Notes: generated from the sequence alone by a model not told the origin. A stretch of DNA of 53,202 bases from an uncultured Desulfovibrionaceae bacterium (GCA_944324045.1 CALUUT010000065.1:1-53202), one strand, 5' to 3'. Shown: positions 1 to 8,777, counted from the stretch's first letter. Made by a program: numbers and translations.

Positions 1-405
1 GACGGGGTGCAGGTGCGGGAGGGAGAGAGCAAAGTGGGCGGATGGCGGCTGTGCGACGATTCTCTAAAACGGATCATCACTACGGGGCGAAGCAGCACCG
101 GAGAAGATCGGCAGCCAAGCTTTCAGCAAAAACAGGTGGATATGAAAATCGGGCTGGATATCGCCTGGCTGTCGCTTAAAGGCATTGTCGATAAAATCGT
201 GCTTGTCACCGGCGATTCGGACTTCATTCCGGCGATGGAATTTGCGCGGCGCGAAGGGGTGCTCGTCTACCTGGTCAACCTTGAAGCCTATATCAAGCCC
301 AGCATGCTGGAAAGCGTGGACGGCGTCATCAGGGTCGCGCCTTCCTTCCGGCCTTTTCAGTTTGAAAAAGACCTGGCCGGCATGCCGTCGCAGGAAACCG
401 ATTGA
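1..405 (+). CDS. NYN-domain (LabA/DUF88-type) protein, 3' part only
   Basis: The frame is open from the first base, so the gene begins upstream of the window. About 134 C-terminal residues are present. The stretch ending in IVLVTGDSDFIPAMEFAR followed by an alternating hydrophobic strand (VLVYLVNLE) is the C-terminal half of a NYN (PIN-like) domain. The Asp residues of GDSDF are conserved metal-binding acids in that family. NYN proteins are predicted or proven metal-dependent ribonucleases or RNA-processing factors; the substrate here cannot be inferred. The GTG at position 7 could be taken as a start, but it would remove the N-terminal half of the fold, so the partial reading is preferred. 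Confidence 0.8.
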   Translation, partial: DGVQVREGESKVGGWRLCDDSLKRIITTGRSSTGEDRQPSFQQKQVDMKIGLDIAWLSLKGIVDKIVLVTGDSDFIPAMEFARREGVLVYLVNLEAYIKPSMLESVDGVIRVAPSFRPFQFEKDLAGMPSQETD

Positions 406-488
406 ACTCTTGCCGTTGCATGAGCAAAACGCCGGTGGAAAGAACGCCGCGCCAAATTGACGCGCAATTCTGTTTTTTAAGGACAATC

Positions 489-1724
489 ATGAATTTTCAG
501 ATATGGACCAGGCGCATTCTTGTCGCGGGAATCTGCATTCTTGGCGCGGCCGGGTGCGCGAAGATCACCGCCAAACAGGAGGCCGCGCCTTCGCATACCC
601 TGACGCTCAGCGAACTGGAAAGCGAAGTGGCCAGAACCAACGACCCCATTTTGAAAGGGGTTTTGGCAAGCCGCCTCATGGAAAGCGCAGAGCCGCAAAA
701 CGCGGTCCGGGCTCTTGCCCTGGCCCAGCCTCTTCTGGAAACTGAAAACAAGGATGCGCTCTACGTCATGGGGCTTGCCAGCGCCCTGGGCCGGGGCATG
801 GAGCGCGACTGCCCGGCGGCAATCGCCTATTTCACCAGAGCCGTATATAAAAACCACGCAAAGGCCGCATATTTTCTCGCGCAGGAATATGAACTTGGCG
901 AATGCGTGGACGATAATCCCCAAACCGCCGCCGGACTCTATCTTACGGCCGCGACAGGCGGCGTGTCCGACGCCCAGTACAACCTTGCCCTTGACTACAG
1001 CAAAGGCGAAGGCGTCTTACAGGACGACGTCAAAGCGCTGTACTGGTATGAACGCGCTGAAGCGCAGGGCCATGCCGCCGCCGCGTTCAATCTTGGAAAC
1101 ATATACGCCGCCGGAAACCAGGCCGTCCCCCGAAACATGGAAAAAGCCATCTCCTATTACCAGAAAGCCTATGACCGGGGCATACCGGAAGCCGCCTTTC
1201 TTCTGGGGACCATTTTCGCAAACGCGGAAGGGGTTCCCAAAGATCCGGCGGCCGCCATGACCTGGTATCTGAAAGCGGCCAACGCCGGGCACGCCGAAGC
1301 CCAATTCGTCATAGGGCAGCGCTATGATCTGGGAAAGGACGTGGCCAAAGATCAGGGACAGGCCATATTCTGGTACGCCATGGCCGCCAAAAATGGGAAC
1401 CCCGACGCTCAGTTCAACCTGGGCGCGACATACGACCGCCCAAACAGCACGGAGCAGGAACAGAAAATCGCCGTCGCCTGGTACGCCCTGGCAGCAAACC
1501 AGGGGCATCCTCAGGCCATGTACAACCTGTCTTTATGCCACGCCAAGGGCGCCGGCGTCGAGCAGGACTTTGGAAAAGCGTTTTTATGGGCGACATTGGC
1601 CAAAAAATACGGCATCATCGACGCGAAAAAACTGGTTGAGGATCTTCGTCCCCTTGTGCCGCAGGAGAAGCAACAGGCAATCTCCCAAACCGCGCGCAAA
1701 TGGACTCCGAACCAGACGCACTAA
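489..1724 (+). CDS. Sel1-repeat lipoprotein
   Basis: A 411-residue protein with an N-terminal hydrophobic segment ending in LGAAGC, which I read as a lipoprotein signal peptide with an imperfect lipobox (Cys about residue 21). From about residue 75 to 385 it consists of roughly eight Sel1-like helical repeats (patterns such as GVPKDPAAAMTWYLKAANAG and A-Q-F/Y-N-L-G), an alpha-solenoid that binds proteins. The start at 489 is preferred to upstream in-frame 402 because AAGGA lies just before it and the signal peptide begins there. It probably sits on the periplasmic face of a membrane. The partner is unknown; Sel1 proteins often act in envelope or signalling complexes. A second lipoprotein gene follows 50 bases downstream on the same strand. 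Confidence 0.85.
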   Translation: MNFQIWTRRILVAGICILGAAGCAKITAKQEAAPSHTLTLSELESEVARTNDPILKGVLASRLMESAEPQNAVRALALAQPLLETENKDALYVMGLASALGRGMERDCPAAIAYFTRAVYKNHAKAAYFLAQEYELGECVDDNPQTAAGLYLTAATGGVSDAQYNLALDYSKGEGVLQDDVKALYWYERAEAQGHAAAAFNLGNIYAAGNQAVPRNMEKAISYYQKAYDRGIPEAAFLLGTIFANAEGVPKDPAAAMTWYLKAANAGHAEAQFVIGQRYDLGKDVAKDQGQAIFWYAMAAKNGNPDAQFNLGATYDRPNSTEQEQKIAVAWYALAANQGHPQAMYNLSLCHAKGAGVEQDFGKAFLWATLAKKYGIIDAKKLVEDLRPLVPQEKQQAISQTARKWTPNQTH

Positions 1725-1774
1725 CTCCAGAGGCGCTATAAAACCAGAGACCCTATAAAAAAGGATGGTTTCGC

Positions 1775-2131
1775 ATGAGTAACACCATCAAGACATTGGC
1801 GCTTTTCGCCGGCATCCTTGTTCTGGCCGGATGCGCGGAACTTAAGCCCAAAACAGAAGCAAAAGAGCCTGAACCCTGGACAGGAAGCAACCTTCAGGAA
1901 CCCTACCCCATCTATCCCTGCATAGAGCCCACCTCTTCCGGCGACGGCTTCATGGGCGCCGCCGGGTTTTACATATATAAACAGCAGGCTCTTGAATTTA
2001 GAAAATGCATGGAAGACTACATCAAAAATGCCCAGCACGACATTGAAACCATTCAGAAAAAAATGGAAGGCGCGGCCTTTGACTTAAGAATCGCGGACAT
2101 ACAGGGCCTGCCTGACGAAAACGACTTCTAG
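1775..2131 (+). CDS. small lipoprotein of unknown function
   Basis: A 118-residue protein with a clear lipoprotein signal: hydrophobic stretch LALFAGILVLAGC with a canonical LAGC lipobox at about residues 17-20. The mature part is mostly polar and contains two further cysteines (in YPCIEP and RKCMEDY) that could form a disulfide, then a predicted helix rich in K/E. I do not recognise a family. AAGGAT precedes the ATG at good spacing. The gene follows the Sel1 lipoprotein by 50 bases on the same strand, so the two are probably co-transcribed. Three stem-loop candidates occur in the 170 bases after its stop. Confidence 0.75.
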   Translation: MSNTIKTLALFAGILVLAGCAELKPKTEAKEPEPWTGSNLQEPYPIYPCIEPTSSGDGFMGAAGFYIYKQQALEFRKCMEDYIKNAQHDIETIQKKMEGAAFDLRIADIQGLPDENDF

Positions 2132-2263
2132 GAAACGCCCCGGACAGGGACCAGGGGGAAAACGGCGTTTTTCCCGCAATCGGGCAACCCCGCTTTTTCT
2201 GAAAAAGCGCAGTGCGCCCGAAGCGCGGCCCGCCGTGTTCCCGCCTTGCCGCGCGCGGACGGT

Positions 2264-2300
2264 GAAAAAAGCGCCCGCAGAACAGGAACGCGCTTTTTTC
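2264..2300 (+). terminator. candidate terminator after the lipoprotein pair
   Basis: A perfect 11-base inverted repeat (GAAAAAAGCGC at 2264-2274, GCGCTTTTTTC at 2290-2300) with a 15-base loop. The right arm ends in six T, so it can work as an intrinsic terminator for plus-strand transcription. It lies 130 bases after the lipoprotein stop; an A/T-rich hairpin at 2191-2209 lies between. Confidence 0.5.
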
Positions 2301-2315
2301 ATCCTGCTTGATCTG

Positions 2316-2341
2316 AAAAAAAAAGGCCCCGAAAAGGGGCC
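2316..2341 (-). terminator. intrinsic terminator of rpmB
   Basis: GGCCCC (2325-2330) and GGGGCC (2336-2341) form a six-pair G+C stem with loop GAAAA. On the minus strand it is followed by nine T (2316-2324). It lies 28 bases after the rpmB stop. Confidence 0.85.
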
Positions 2342-2369
2342 GTTCAACAACACAACTGCGCGATTTGGC

Positions 2370-2582
2370 TTACGCCACGCTCTTGCGGGCCGCGGGCTTG
2401 ACCACCAGACCGCTGCGCAGGCAGCGCGTACATACGCTGATGGTGAGGACCTCGCCGGAAGCAAGCTGATGCCGGACCTGTTGCAGGTTCGGATTGAAAC
2501 GACGGTTGGTCTTGATATTGGAGTGACTGACCAGATGGCCGGACTGCGGCTTTTTCCCGCAAAAATGACATTCTTTGCCCAT
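2370..2582 (-). CDS. rpmB: 50S ribosomal protein L28
   Basis: A 70-residue protein that matches L28 along its length: MGKECHFCGKKP..., the basic RRFNPNLQ segment, and the TRCLRSGLV C-terminal region. It keeps four cysteines (two in CHFCG, two in VCTRC), so it is the zinc-ribbon form of L28. It binds 23S rRNA in the large subunit. GGAGG lies 8 bases before the ATG. It is transcribed divergently from the YceD-rpmF-fab operon across a 245-base intergenic region and has its own terminator. Confidence 0.96.
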   Translation of the reverse strand: MGKECHFCGKKPQSGHLVSHSNIKTNRRFNPNLQQVRHQLASGEVLTISVCTRCLRSGLVVKPAARKSVA

Positions 2583-2778
2583 GACGGTATCCTCCGAATC
2601 AAAAAATATGAAAAAATGCGGGCAATACGCCCACGAAGCCGACCTTTATGACGGTTTTACATGATGACATGAAGCCGCAAAACGCAAGGCGCGGCTCCCG
2701 GCCCAACGCCGCAGATCCAAATATTTTCATGCGAGTTGGGATTTTTACCTTTTCATTGCGGAAAAAGCAACCCTTTTC

Positions 2779-2808
2779 TTGACAAGCACCAAGAATCGCG
2801 GGTACAAG
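2779..2808 (+). promoter_or_regulatory. candidate sigma-70 promoter for the YceD-rpmF-plsX-fab operon
   Basis: A perfect -35 TTGACA (2779-2784) is followed after 18 bases by TACAAG (2803-2808), a four-of-six -10 match. Transcription would begin near 2815, leaving a short leader before the ATG at 2828. The -10 is weak, so the call is moderate. Confidence 0.5.
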
Positions 2809-2827
2809 CCCTCACACGAGAAACCAT

Positions 2828-3532
2828 ATGAAAAACTGGATACCAGCATCATCCATTCCGGCCGCGGGAAAAGAATTCGTTCTTGACCCCGCCGCGGACT
2901 GGGGCGCGGCACTGGCGGAATTTAAACTTCCCTACGACGTTCGCGGGCTTGAGGCGCGCGTGCGTCTTTTCCCGCAGGAAGAGGGGATGCTCGCGCGCGG
3001 CGCATTCAAAGGCTGCGTGATCATGCCCTGCACCCGTTGCGCGGAAGACGCGCATGTGACGCTTGATCAAACGTTTGACGCGTTTGAACCCTACCCTTTT
3101 GCGGAAGGCGGGGCGGCGGACGATTCAGGCGCAGAAGCGTTTTTTGAAAAGAATGCGGGCGCAACGTCTAAAACGCCGTCCCAGGCCAAAGTTCACGGGG
3201 CATGGAAGCCGGAAGCGGCGAAAAAAAGCCGCAAAGGCCCAAGAACTGCGGAACGGGACGCGCAGGACGCGGAAAACATGGAAGACATGAACCTGGATGT
3301 GGACGAAAACGTCGTGCGCATCTCGCCGCATGGTCTTGAGATAAACGTCGCGCATCTGGCCTTTGAGGAGTTTTTGCTGGCGCTGCCCGTCAAGGCGCTG
3401 TGTTCCGAAGAATGCAAAGGACTGTGCCCCAAATGCGGCCATAACCTCAATACCGGTCCATGCGCCTGCGTCAACGACGAAGGAGACCCGCGCCTTGCGG
3501 CATTGCGGAATCTGACTCTTGGCAAAAAATAA
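2828..3532 (+). CDS. YceD family (DUF177) 23S rRNA accumulation protein
   Basis: A 234-residue protein. The central CTRCAEDAHVTLDQTFDAFE and the C-terminal CSEECKGLCPKCGHNLN segments are the signature motifs of DUF177/YceD, a conserved protein needed for normal 23S rRNA levels and typically encoded just before rpmF, as here. The C-terminal cysteines probably bind a metal. Length exceeds the usual 170-180 residues because of a low-complexity, charged insert (about residues 95-155, rich in K, E, A and D) between the two motif blocks. The start at 2828 begins the conserved region; no strong ribosome-binding site is visible. Likely the first gene of the ribosome/fatty-acid operon. Confidence 0.88.
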   Translation: MKNWIPASSIPAAGKEFVLDPAADWGAALAEFKLPYDVRGLEARVRLFPQEEGMLARGAFKGCVIMPCTRCAEDAHVTLDQTFDAFEPYPFAEGGAADDSGAEAFFEKNAGATSKTPSQAKVHGAWKPEAAKKSRKGPRTAERDAQDAENMEDMNLDVDENVVRISPHGLEINVAHLAFEEFLLALPVKALCSEECKGLCPKCGHNLNTGPCACVNDEGDPRLAALRNLTLGKK

Positions 3533-3676
3533 GAATTGCCGTATATGACTTTTTTTAAACAGTTTTTGGAAAAATGCGGGGGGAGCCGTCTTTCGCTTCT
3601 CCCTGTTTTTATGGATGCCCCGCCTTTTCCGGCGCATTTTGCCGCCGGGCGGAAACATTTTTAAGGAGAACGTGTC

Positions 3677-3853
3677 ATGGCTGTCCAGCAGAACAAAAAA
3701 TCCCATTCCAAAAAAGGCATGCGCCGTTCGCATCATCATGTCGCCGTGCCCGCGGTCATTTATTGCGAATGCGGCGAACCCACCGTTCCTCACCGCGTTT
3801 GCCCGTCCTGCGGCAAATATAAAGGCCGCGCCGTAGTGGAAACCACAAAATAG
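3677..3853 (+). CDS. rpmF: 50S ribosomal protein L32
   Basis: A 58-residue protein beginning MAVQQNKKSHSKKGMRRSHH, the standard L32 N-terminus, with a zinc ribbon of four cysteines (YCECGEP and VCPSCGKYKGR). It is a component of the large ribosomal subunit. AAGGAG lies 8 bases before the ATG. It lies between YceD (145 bases upstream) and plsX (19 bases downstream), the common yceD-rpmF-plsX order that couples ribosome and membrane synthesis. Another frame across the same bases is open but has no support. Confidence 0.97.
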   Translation: MAVQQNKKSHSKKGMRRSHHHVAVPAVIYCECGEPTVPHRVCPSCGKYKGRAVVETTK

Positions 3854-3872
3854 GAATGCAAAGCGGCACACA

Positions 3873-4913
3873 ATGAATAAGAATATCGTGATCGCCGTTG
3901 ATGCGATGGGAGGGGACATAGGCCCCTCCGTAACCATCCCCGGCGCCCTTGAGGCGGCCCGCCAGACCGGCGTGAGCCTTTTGCTGGTCGGGGATGAAAA
4001 AAAACTTGCGGAAGAACTGAACAACCACGACGTGCCTGACGGAGTTGAAATCGTTCATGCTCCTGAAGTGGCTGAAATGCGTGAAAAGCCGTCGGACATT
4101 TTACGGCGAAAAAAAGGCGCTTCCATCCAGATCGCGTGCAATCTGGTCAGGGAGGGCCGCGCTCAGGGGCTGGTGAGCGCCGGGCATTCCGGCGCGACGG
4201 TCGCGTGCGGCATGTTCATCCTTGGGCGCATCAACGGGGTGGAGCGTCCGGCTCTCGCATCCGTGCTTCCCACGGAAAAACAGCCCATGGTGCTGCTTGA
4301 CGTGGGCGCCAATGTGGACTGCCGTCCGCACCATCTCTTCCAGTTCGGCCTTATGGCCGACGCCTTTGCCAAGGATTTGCTGAACATCGCCTCGCCGCGC
4401 GTCAGCATCCTTTCCATCGGCGAAGAAGAAGGCAAGGGCAATCTCCAGGTCAAGGAAGCCTATGAATTGTTCAAGATGGCGCAAAACCTGAATTTCGTGG
4501 GGAATGTGGAGGGCCGCGACGTCTTTACCGGGAATGTGGACGTGGTGGTCTGCGATGGATTTATTGGCAATGTGGCGATTAAGCTTTCAGAAGGATTTGT
4601 CGGCTCCATGTCCCGCATCCTGAAAAAAGAACTGCTTTCCGGCGTCGTCGCCACGCTGGGCGCCATTCTGGCCAAGGGCGCGTTCAAACGCTTCGCGCGC
4701 GTTGTGGACTATGCCGAATACGGCGGCGCGCCCATTCTGGGGCTTAAGGACATTGCGGTGGTATGTCATGGCGCATCCAACGCGAAAGCCATTCAAAACG
4801 GCGTCAAACTGGCTGCGACGTACGTTGAGAAAAAAACCAATCAAAGACTGGTCGCTTCGATAGCGGCCAATGAAGAACTGACCCGTTACAGCAAAGCTTC
4901 CGCAACGTACTGA
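3873..4913 (+). CDS. plsX: phosphate acyltransferase PlsX
   Basis: A 346-residue protein starting NIVIAVDAMGGDIGPSVTIPG, the diagnostic PlsX N-terminus. The conserved blocks SAGHSGATVACGMFILGRI, VLLDVGANVDCRP and VVCDGFIGNVAIKLSEG all follow in order. PlsX converts acyl-ACP plus phosphate into acyl-phosphate, the donor for PlsY, at the start of phospholipid synthesis at the membrane. Length is normal. It is followed after 40 bases by fabH, so both are probably on one mRNA. Confidence 0.97.
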   Translation: MNKNIVIAVDAMGGDIGPSVTIPGALEAARQTGVSLLLVGDEKKLAEELNNHDVPDGVEIVHAPEVAEMREKPSDILRRKKGASIQIACNLVREGRAQGLVSAGHSGATVACGMFILGRINGVERPALASVLPTEKQPMVLLDVGANVDCRPHHLFQFGLMADAFAKDLLNIASPRVSILSIGEEEGKGNLQVKEAYELFKMAQNLNFVGNVEGRDVFTGNVDVVVCDGFIGNVAIKLSEGFVGSMSRILKKELLSGVVATLGAILAKGAFKRFARVVDYAEYGGAPILGLKDIAVVCHGASNAKAIQNGVKLAATYVEKKTNQRLVASIAANEELTRYSKASATY

Positions 4914-4953
4914 TATCGCCGCGGTCCGCCGGCCGCATTGGAATTTCGAAAAT

Positions 4954-5970
4954 ATGAGCCCTCTTTGCCGACTCAACGGAATTGGCATCTATGTCCCGGA
5001 TAAAATTCTCAGCAACCACGACCTGGAAAAAATCATAGACACTTCAGATGAATGGATTACAGTCCGGACAGGGATAAAGCGGCGCCGCAAGGCCGCGCCC
5101 GGGCAAAACACGTCCGATCTGGCGCTTATGGCGTGCCGCAATCTGTTTTCCAATGCACGGCTGGGGATTGCGCCCAACGATATCACCCATATTATTTTTG
5201 CAAGCATCACGCCGGACAGCATATGCCCGTCAACGGCCTGCAATTTATCCGCGAAGCTTGGAATCCCGCATGTGCCGGCTCTTGATTTCAATGCCGCGTG
5301 TTCCGGCTTCCTCTATGGGCTTATGCTGGCGAACGGCCTTGTCGCCGCTCAGCCCGATGCGAAGGTGCTTCTTGTCGCGGCCGATATACTCACGTCCCGC
5401 GTGAACTGGGAAGATCGCGGAACATGCGTGCTGTTTGGAGACGGAGCGGGCGCAACCGTCGTCACAAACCATGCGGCCGGACGCGGGGAACAGGACTTTT
5501 CCGCGACTCTTGAGGATTTAAGCGTAGGCGCGGACAGCCAGGGCGGGCCGTGTCTGACGGCCGGCATAGGCGGAAACACGTCCGCCCCTTACAAACTTGG
5601 CGACCGCGTGACGGAAAACTTTTTCATCCAGATGGACGGCCGCGAGGTCTTCAAGCATGCCGTCCGCAATATGAGCGCCGCATCCGCCGGCATGCTTGAA
5701 CGCAACAACGTAACCATCGACAGTCTGGAATGCCTCATCCCGCATCAGGCCAATGCGCGCATTCTTGAAGCTGTGGCCAAGAAACTGAATATCCCGGATG
5801 ACAAACTTTTCATAAACGTGCAGGAGTACGGGAATACATCGGCGGTATCGCTCCTAATAGCGATGCATGACGCGTATGCGCAAAAAAGGCTTTCCAAAGG
5901 GAACAAAACGCTCTTGACCACATTTGGAGCGGGCTTCACCTGGGGCAGCGCCCTTCTCGCCATTGAGTAA
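4954..5970 (+). CDS. fabH: beta-ketoacyl-ACP synthase III FabH
   Basis: A 338-residue thiolase-fold enzyme that condenses acetyl-CoA with malonyl-ACP to start each fatty-acid chain. The catalytic triad is visible: Cys116 in FNAACSGFLYG, His264 in LIPHQANARI, and Asn294 in VQEYGNTSAVS. The N-terminal DEWITVRTGIKRR block is also typical. Length is slightly above the usual 315-330. The ribosome-binding site before 4954 is weak, but the family N-terminus (IGIYVPDK) begins within ten residues of this ATG. It follows plsX; downstream, an HD-GYP gene separates it from fabG. Confidence 0.96.
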   Translation: MSPLCRLNGIGIYVPDKILSNHDLEKIIDTSDEWITVRTGIKRRRKAAPGQNTSDLALMACRNLFSNARLGIAPNDITHIIFASITPDSICPSTACNLSAKLGIPHVPALDFNAACSGFLYGLMLANGLVAAQPDAKVLLVAADILTSRVNWEDRGTCVLFGDGAGATVVTNHAAGRGEQDFSATLEDLSVGADSQGGPCLTAGIGGNTSAPYKLGDRVTENFFIQMDGREVFKHAVRNMSAASAGMLERNNVTIDSLECLIPHQANARILEAVAKKLNIPDDKLFINVQEYGNTSAVSLLIAMHDAYAQKRLSKGNKTLLTTFGAGFTWGSALLAIE

Positions 5971-6070
5971 CCGGATTGCCGCTTTTTTGCCTTTTTATGC
6001 GTTCATGCACAGAGCGATTCGCCATTTCCTGAATAGTTTCAGCTTGCGCGAACGCTGAAAAGGGGCATCC

Positions 6071-7378
6071 ATGGGCCTGATCCGCAAAATTCTCATTCAA
6101 GACCTGAAGCCAGGCATGCGCATTCTTGATTCCGGCATCAGCTGGTTTTCCCAGCCGCTTTTGTATTCTTCCCCAGGGCTTATAGAAGACGCGGCGCAAA
6201 TCAAAGAGCTGGAAAAGGCCGGTTTCAAGGCGGCGTATGTCGATCTTTCAGATTTCCCGGATGTCGCGGCCAAATATCCGGCCCCGGATGAAGTGTTGAA
6301 TGCCGCGAAAGATTCCGCGGACACGCGGCGCATTTTGCAGGAGGCGGACGAAGAGGATTCCCGCGCCTGGATTGGGCTTCATGATCAGGCGCCTGAAGAA
6401 AAAAACAGCCGTCAGGCGGAAGAGCCCCAGACGTCCCTGGCTATGGAGCTGCCTGTCGCCCGGCAGATATATAAACGGTCGCTTTCCGTCATCCGCGACT
6501 TCATCAAGGCCCCGAACATTAAACATATTCCTTCCCTGGTCGAGGACTCCAAACCGTTCATGGCGTCCCTGCTGGGCTCTTTGACCCGCAATCCGGCGGC
6601 CATTCTCAGCCTGACCAGGCTGTGTCAGGCTGATGAATACACCTGGTCGCACTGCGTGAACGTGGCCATTTTGGCCATGCTCTATTGCAACAAACAGCGC
6701 TATCCCAAAGAACTCGCGACCACCATGGGGCTTGCCGGCCTGTTCCACGATATCGGCAAAACCCAGATACCAGGCCGTATTCTCAACTATCCTGGAAAGC
6801 TGAGTCCGCAGGCGTTTCAAATCATGACCCATCATCCGGGCATAGGCTATAAAATCATACGCGGGGTTCCAGATATTCCAAAAGAAGTCGTGGACGGCGT
6901 CTATCAGCATCATGAGCGCATGCACGGCACAGGATACCCCAACCGCCTGAGCGGAGACGAAATCAGCGAAACAGGAAAACTGCTCGCCGTCATCGACGTC
7001 TATGACGCCCTGAGCAGCCGCCGGCCCTACAAGGAGCCGCTGCCTCAGCACAAATGCCTTTCCATCATCTATTCCATGAGGGAAAAAGAGCTCTCGCCCT
7101 ATTATGTGGACCGTTTCATCCGCTGCCTCAACATCTACCCCCTGGCCAGCGCCGTGGAGCTGAGCAACGGCCTGCGCGGCGTCGTGGTCAAGATCAACGA
7201 CGCAACGCCCCTGCTTCCCGTGGTCGTCGTGACCCAGGACAGGCATAAAAGGAACATGCCCCCACGGGTCGTGGATTTAAGCGCCCATCCGTCGCTTCAT
7301 ATTGATCGCGGCGTGGGCGCGGATGAATTGGGCGTCGAGCCGGCGGAGCTGCTCAGACGCTTTTGCCAGGAGACGTGA
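6071..7378 (+). CDS. HD-GYP domain cyclic-di-GMP phosphodiesterase
   Basis: A 435-residue cytosolic protein. Residues 1-90 look like the DUF3391 domain often found before HD-GYP domains (a typical opening is RKILIQDLKPGMRI). About residues 90-130 are an acidic linker, and about 195-370 are the HD-GYP hydrolase. Metal ligands are present: His226-Asp227 in LFHDIGK, HH in THHPGIGY, HH in QHHERMHG, and the defining GYP at 288-290 (GTGYPNRLSG). Enzymes of this type degrade c-di-GMP to pGpG or GMP. An AGGGG site precedes the ATG. The gene lies between fabH and fabG, an unusual place; whether it shares their transcript is unknown. A dispersed repeat follows its stop. Confidence 0.93.
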   Translation: MGLIRKILIQDLKPGMRILDSGISWFSQPLLYSSPGLIEDAAQIKELEKAGFKAAYVDLSDFPDVAAKYPAPDEVLNAAKDSADTRRILQEADEEDSRAWIGLHDQAPEEKNSRQAEEPQTSLAMELPVARQIYKRSLSVIRDFIKAPNIKHIPSLVEDSKPFMASLLGSLTRNPAAILSLTRLCQADEYTWSHCVNVAILAMLYCNKQRYPKELATTMGLAGLFHDIGKTQIPGRILNYPGKLSPQAFQIMTHHPGIGYKIIRGVPDIPKEVVDGVYQHHERMHGTGYPNRLSGDEISETGKLLAVIDVYDALSSRRPYKEPLPQHKCLSIIYSMREKELSPYYVDRFIRCLNIYPLASAVELSNGLRGVVVKINDATPLLPVVVVTQDRHKRNMPPRVVDLSAHPSLHIDRGVGADELGVEPAELLRRFCQET

Positions 7379-7416
7379 CCGGCCGCGCTTTCAAAAAATG
7401 CCTCAAGTCAAAAAAA

Positions 7417-7579
7417 GCAATAAGGCGGCAAAGCCCTTCAGGACTTTGCGCTTGCGCCTGGGAAGGGCGCGCATCCCCGCCCAAGACGCAAGCGCCCATC
7501 TGATATCCCGCGAGAAAGGCGCAGGGCGGGGCCATATGGCCTTTTGGCCGGAAGGTCTCAAACCACAGAGAAAGATAGA
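7417..7579 (+). repeat. dispersed intergenic repeat, copy A (longest)
   Basis: This copy begins with a GCAATAAGGCGGCAAAGCCC segment shared with copy D (GCAATAAGACAACAAAGCCC). It continues through a G+C-rich arm (CAAGCGCCCATCTGATATCC at 7490-7509, shared with copy C) and ends in the core at 7528-7579. The core reads GGGGCCATATGGCC, a GGCC-TTTT-GGCC hairpin, then CTCAAACCACAGAGAAAGAT. The other copies are at 15402-15458 (degenerate), 24678-24757 and 40416-40500. Copy A starts 38 bases after the HD-GYP stop, in the same orientation as that gene. Confidence 0.8.
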
Positions 7580-8033
7580 GGATACGCGCGCTCCCGCAAC
7601 GTTTGCGGCCGCAGGACGAAAAACCTGAACCGTTTTGTCCTGCCTTTTCTGAACGCTAAAGCCCTTAATCGCCCGTATCGCAAATTTCCCTTCGCATATG
7701 GCTTGAAAGTCCCGCTGTTTTACAGTAAGCTCATCCACCTTGAGTTAAGGGCAAATATCATTAAAGGCAAGACATATCGCAAAGCGATATATTCTGAATA
7801 TCCGGCGAAAAGGCCGGATGACGAAGCAATCCTTCGTAAAACGGGCATTTTCCCCATCCGTTGCCGCCAATTGCGTGAATGGCCGGCCGGCGCGCTTACG
7901 CCGGACCAGTCATAAAACCAGGCTCTCCTTATTCATAAGGGCGGGCGTTTTCAGAGAATTTCCCTGCGGATGGTTCAAAACCCGGCGGCGCCGGCAGCCC
8001 GGCTTTGCGATCAAACCACATACTGAGAAACGC
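7580..8033. other. long leader region before fabG, with two small palindromes
   Basis: No convincing gene lies here. The base composition becomes more A/T-rich from about 7670. An inverted repeat ATATCGC-AAA-GCGATAT lies at 7774-7790, and a G+C hairpin ATCCGGC/GCCGGAT (loop GAAAAG) at 7800-7819 without a T run. The fabG reading frame is open upstream to 7818, but nothing there resembles a FabG N-terminus. A promoter for fabG-acpP-fabF is expected in this region; no confident -35/-10 pair was found. Confidence 0.5.
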
Positions 8034-8777
8034 ATGAGCGAATTATCATCAACTGCGCTGGTCACGGGCGGTTCTCGCGGAATCGGCCGGGCGACGGCGC
8101 TCGCCCTGGCGCGCAACGGATATCAGGTTTTTATCACATATGTATCCAAACCGGATGAGGCGGCGGCGGTCGTCGCGCAGATTGAAGACCACGGCGGCGT
8201 GGCTTCCGCCTTTTGTCTTGACGTCTCAGATACAGATAGTGTAGCCCGTTTTTTCGCTGAAAACATCAAGGACAAGGTCAAATTGTCCGTGCTCGTGAAC
8301 AACGCGGGAATCACCAAGGACAATCTGCTCATTCGGATGAAGGATGAAGATTTCGACCGCGTGCTCAACGTGAATCTGCGCGGCGCGTTCGCGTGCCTGC
8401 GCGAGGCGGCGAAAATCATGATGCGCCAGCGCGCGGGCAGCATCGTCAACATAGGCTCGGTCATCGGCCAGATGGGCAATGCCGGGCAGATCAACTACGC
8501 CGCGGCCAAGGCCGGAATCATCGGCATGACCAAATCGGCGGCAAAGGAACTGGGCGCGCGCAACGTCACGGTCAACTGCGTATGCCCAGGCTTTATTGAA
8601 ACCGACATGACGGCGTCTTTGACCGACGAAGTCAGGGCCCAGTATGCGGCGTCCATTCCGCTCGGCCGCATGGGTTCGCCGGAGGATATCGCCGCCGCCG
8701 TGGCCTTTTTGGCTTCGCCTGCGGCATCCTATATCACAGGCCAGGTGCTTGCCGTAAACGGCGGCATATATTGTTAA
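8034..8777 (+). CDS. fabG: 3-oxoacyl-ACP reductase FabG
   Basis: A 247-residue short-chain dehydrogenase that reduces 3-oxoacyl-ACP with NADPH in the elongation cycle. The cofactor motif [10 protein letters not shown] lies at the N-terminus, NNAGITKD in the middle, and the catalytic Ser142, Tyr155 and Lys159 (YAAAK) are present, as is the C-terminal [12 protein letters not shown]. The start at 8034 was chosen because the family N-terminus ([11 protein letters not shown]) begins just after it; the upstream extension is unlike the family. The ribosome-binding site is weak. It is followed by acpP, as in most bacteria. Confidence 0.96.
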   Translation: MSELSSTALVTGGSRGIGRATALALARNGYQVFITYVSKPDEAAAVVAQIEDHGGVASAFCLDVSDTDSVARFFAENIKDKVKLSVLVNNAGITKDNLLIRMKDEDFDRVLNVNLRGAFACLREAAKIMMRQRAGSIVNIGSVIGQMGNAGQINYAAAKAGIIGMTKSAAKELGARNVTVNCVCPGFIETDMTASLTDEVRAQYAASIPLGRMGSPEDIAAAVAFLASPAASYITGQVLAVNGGIYC

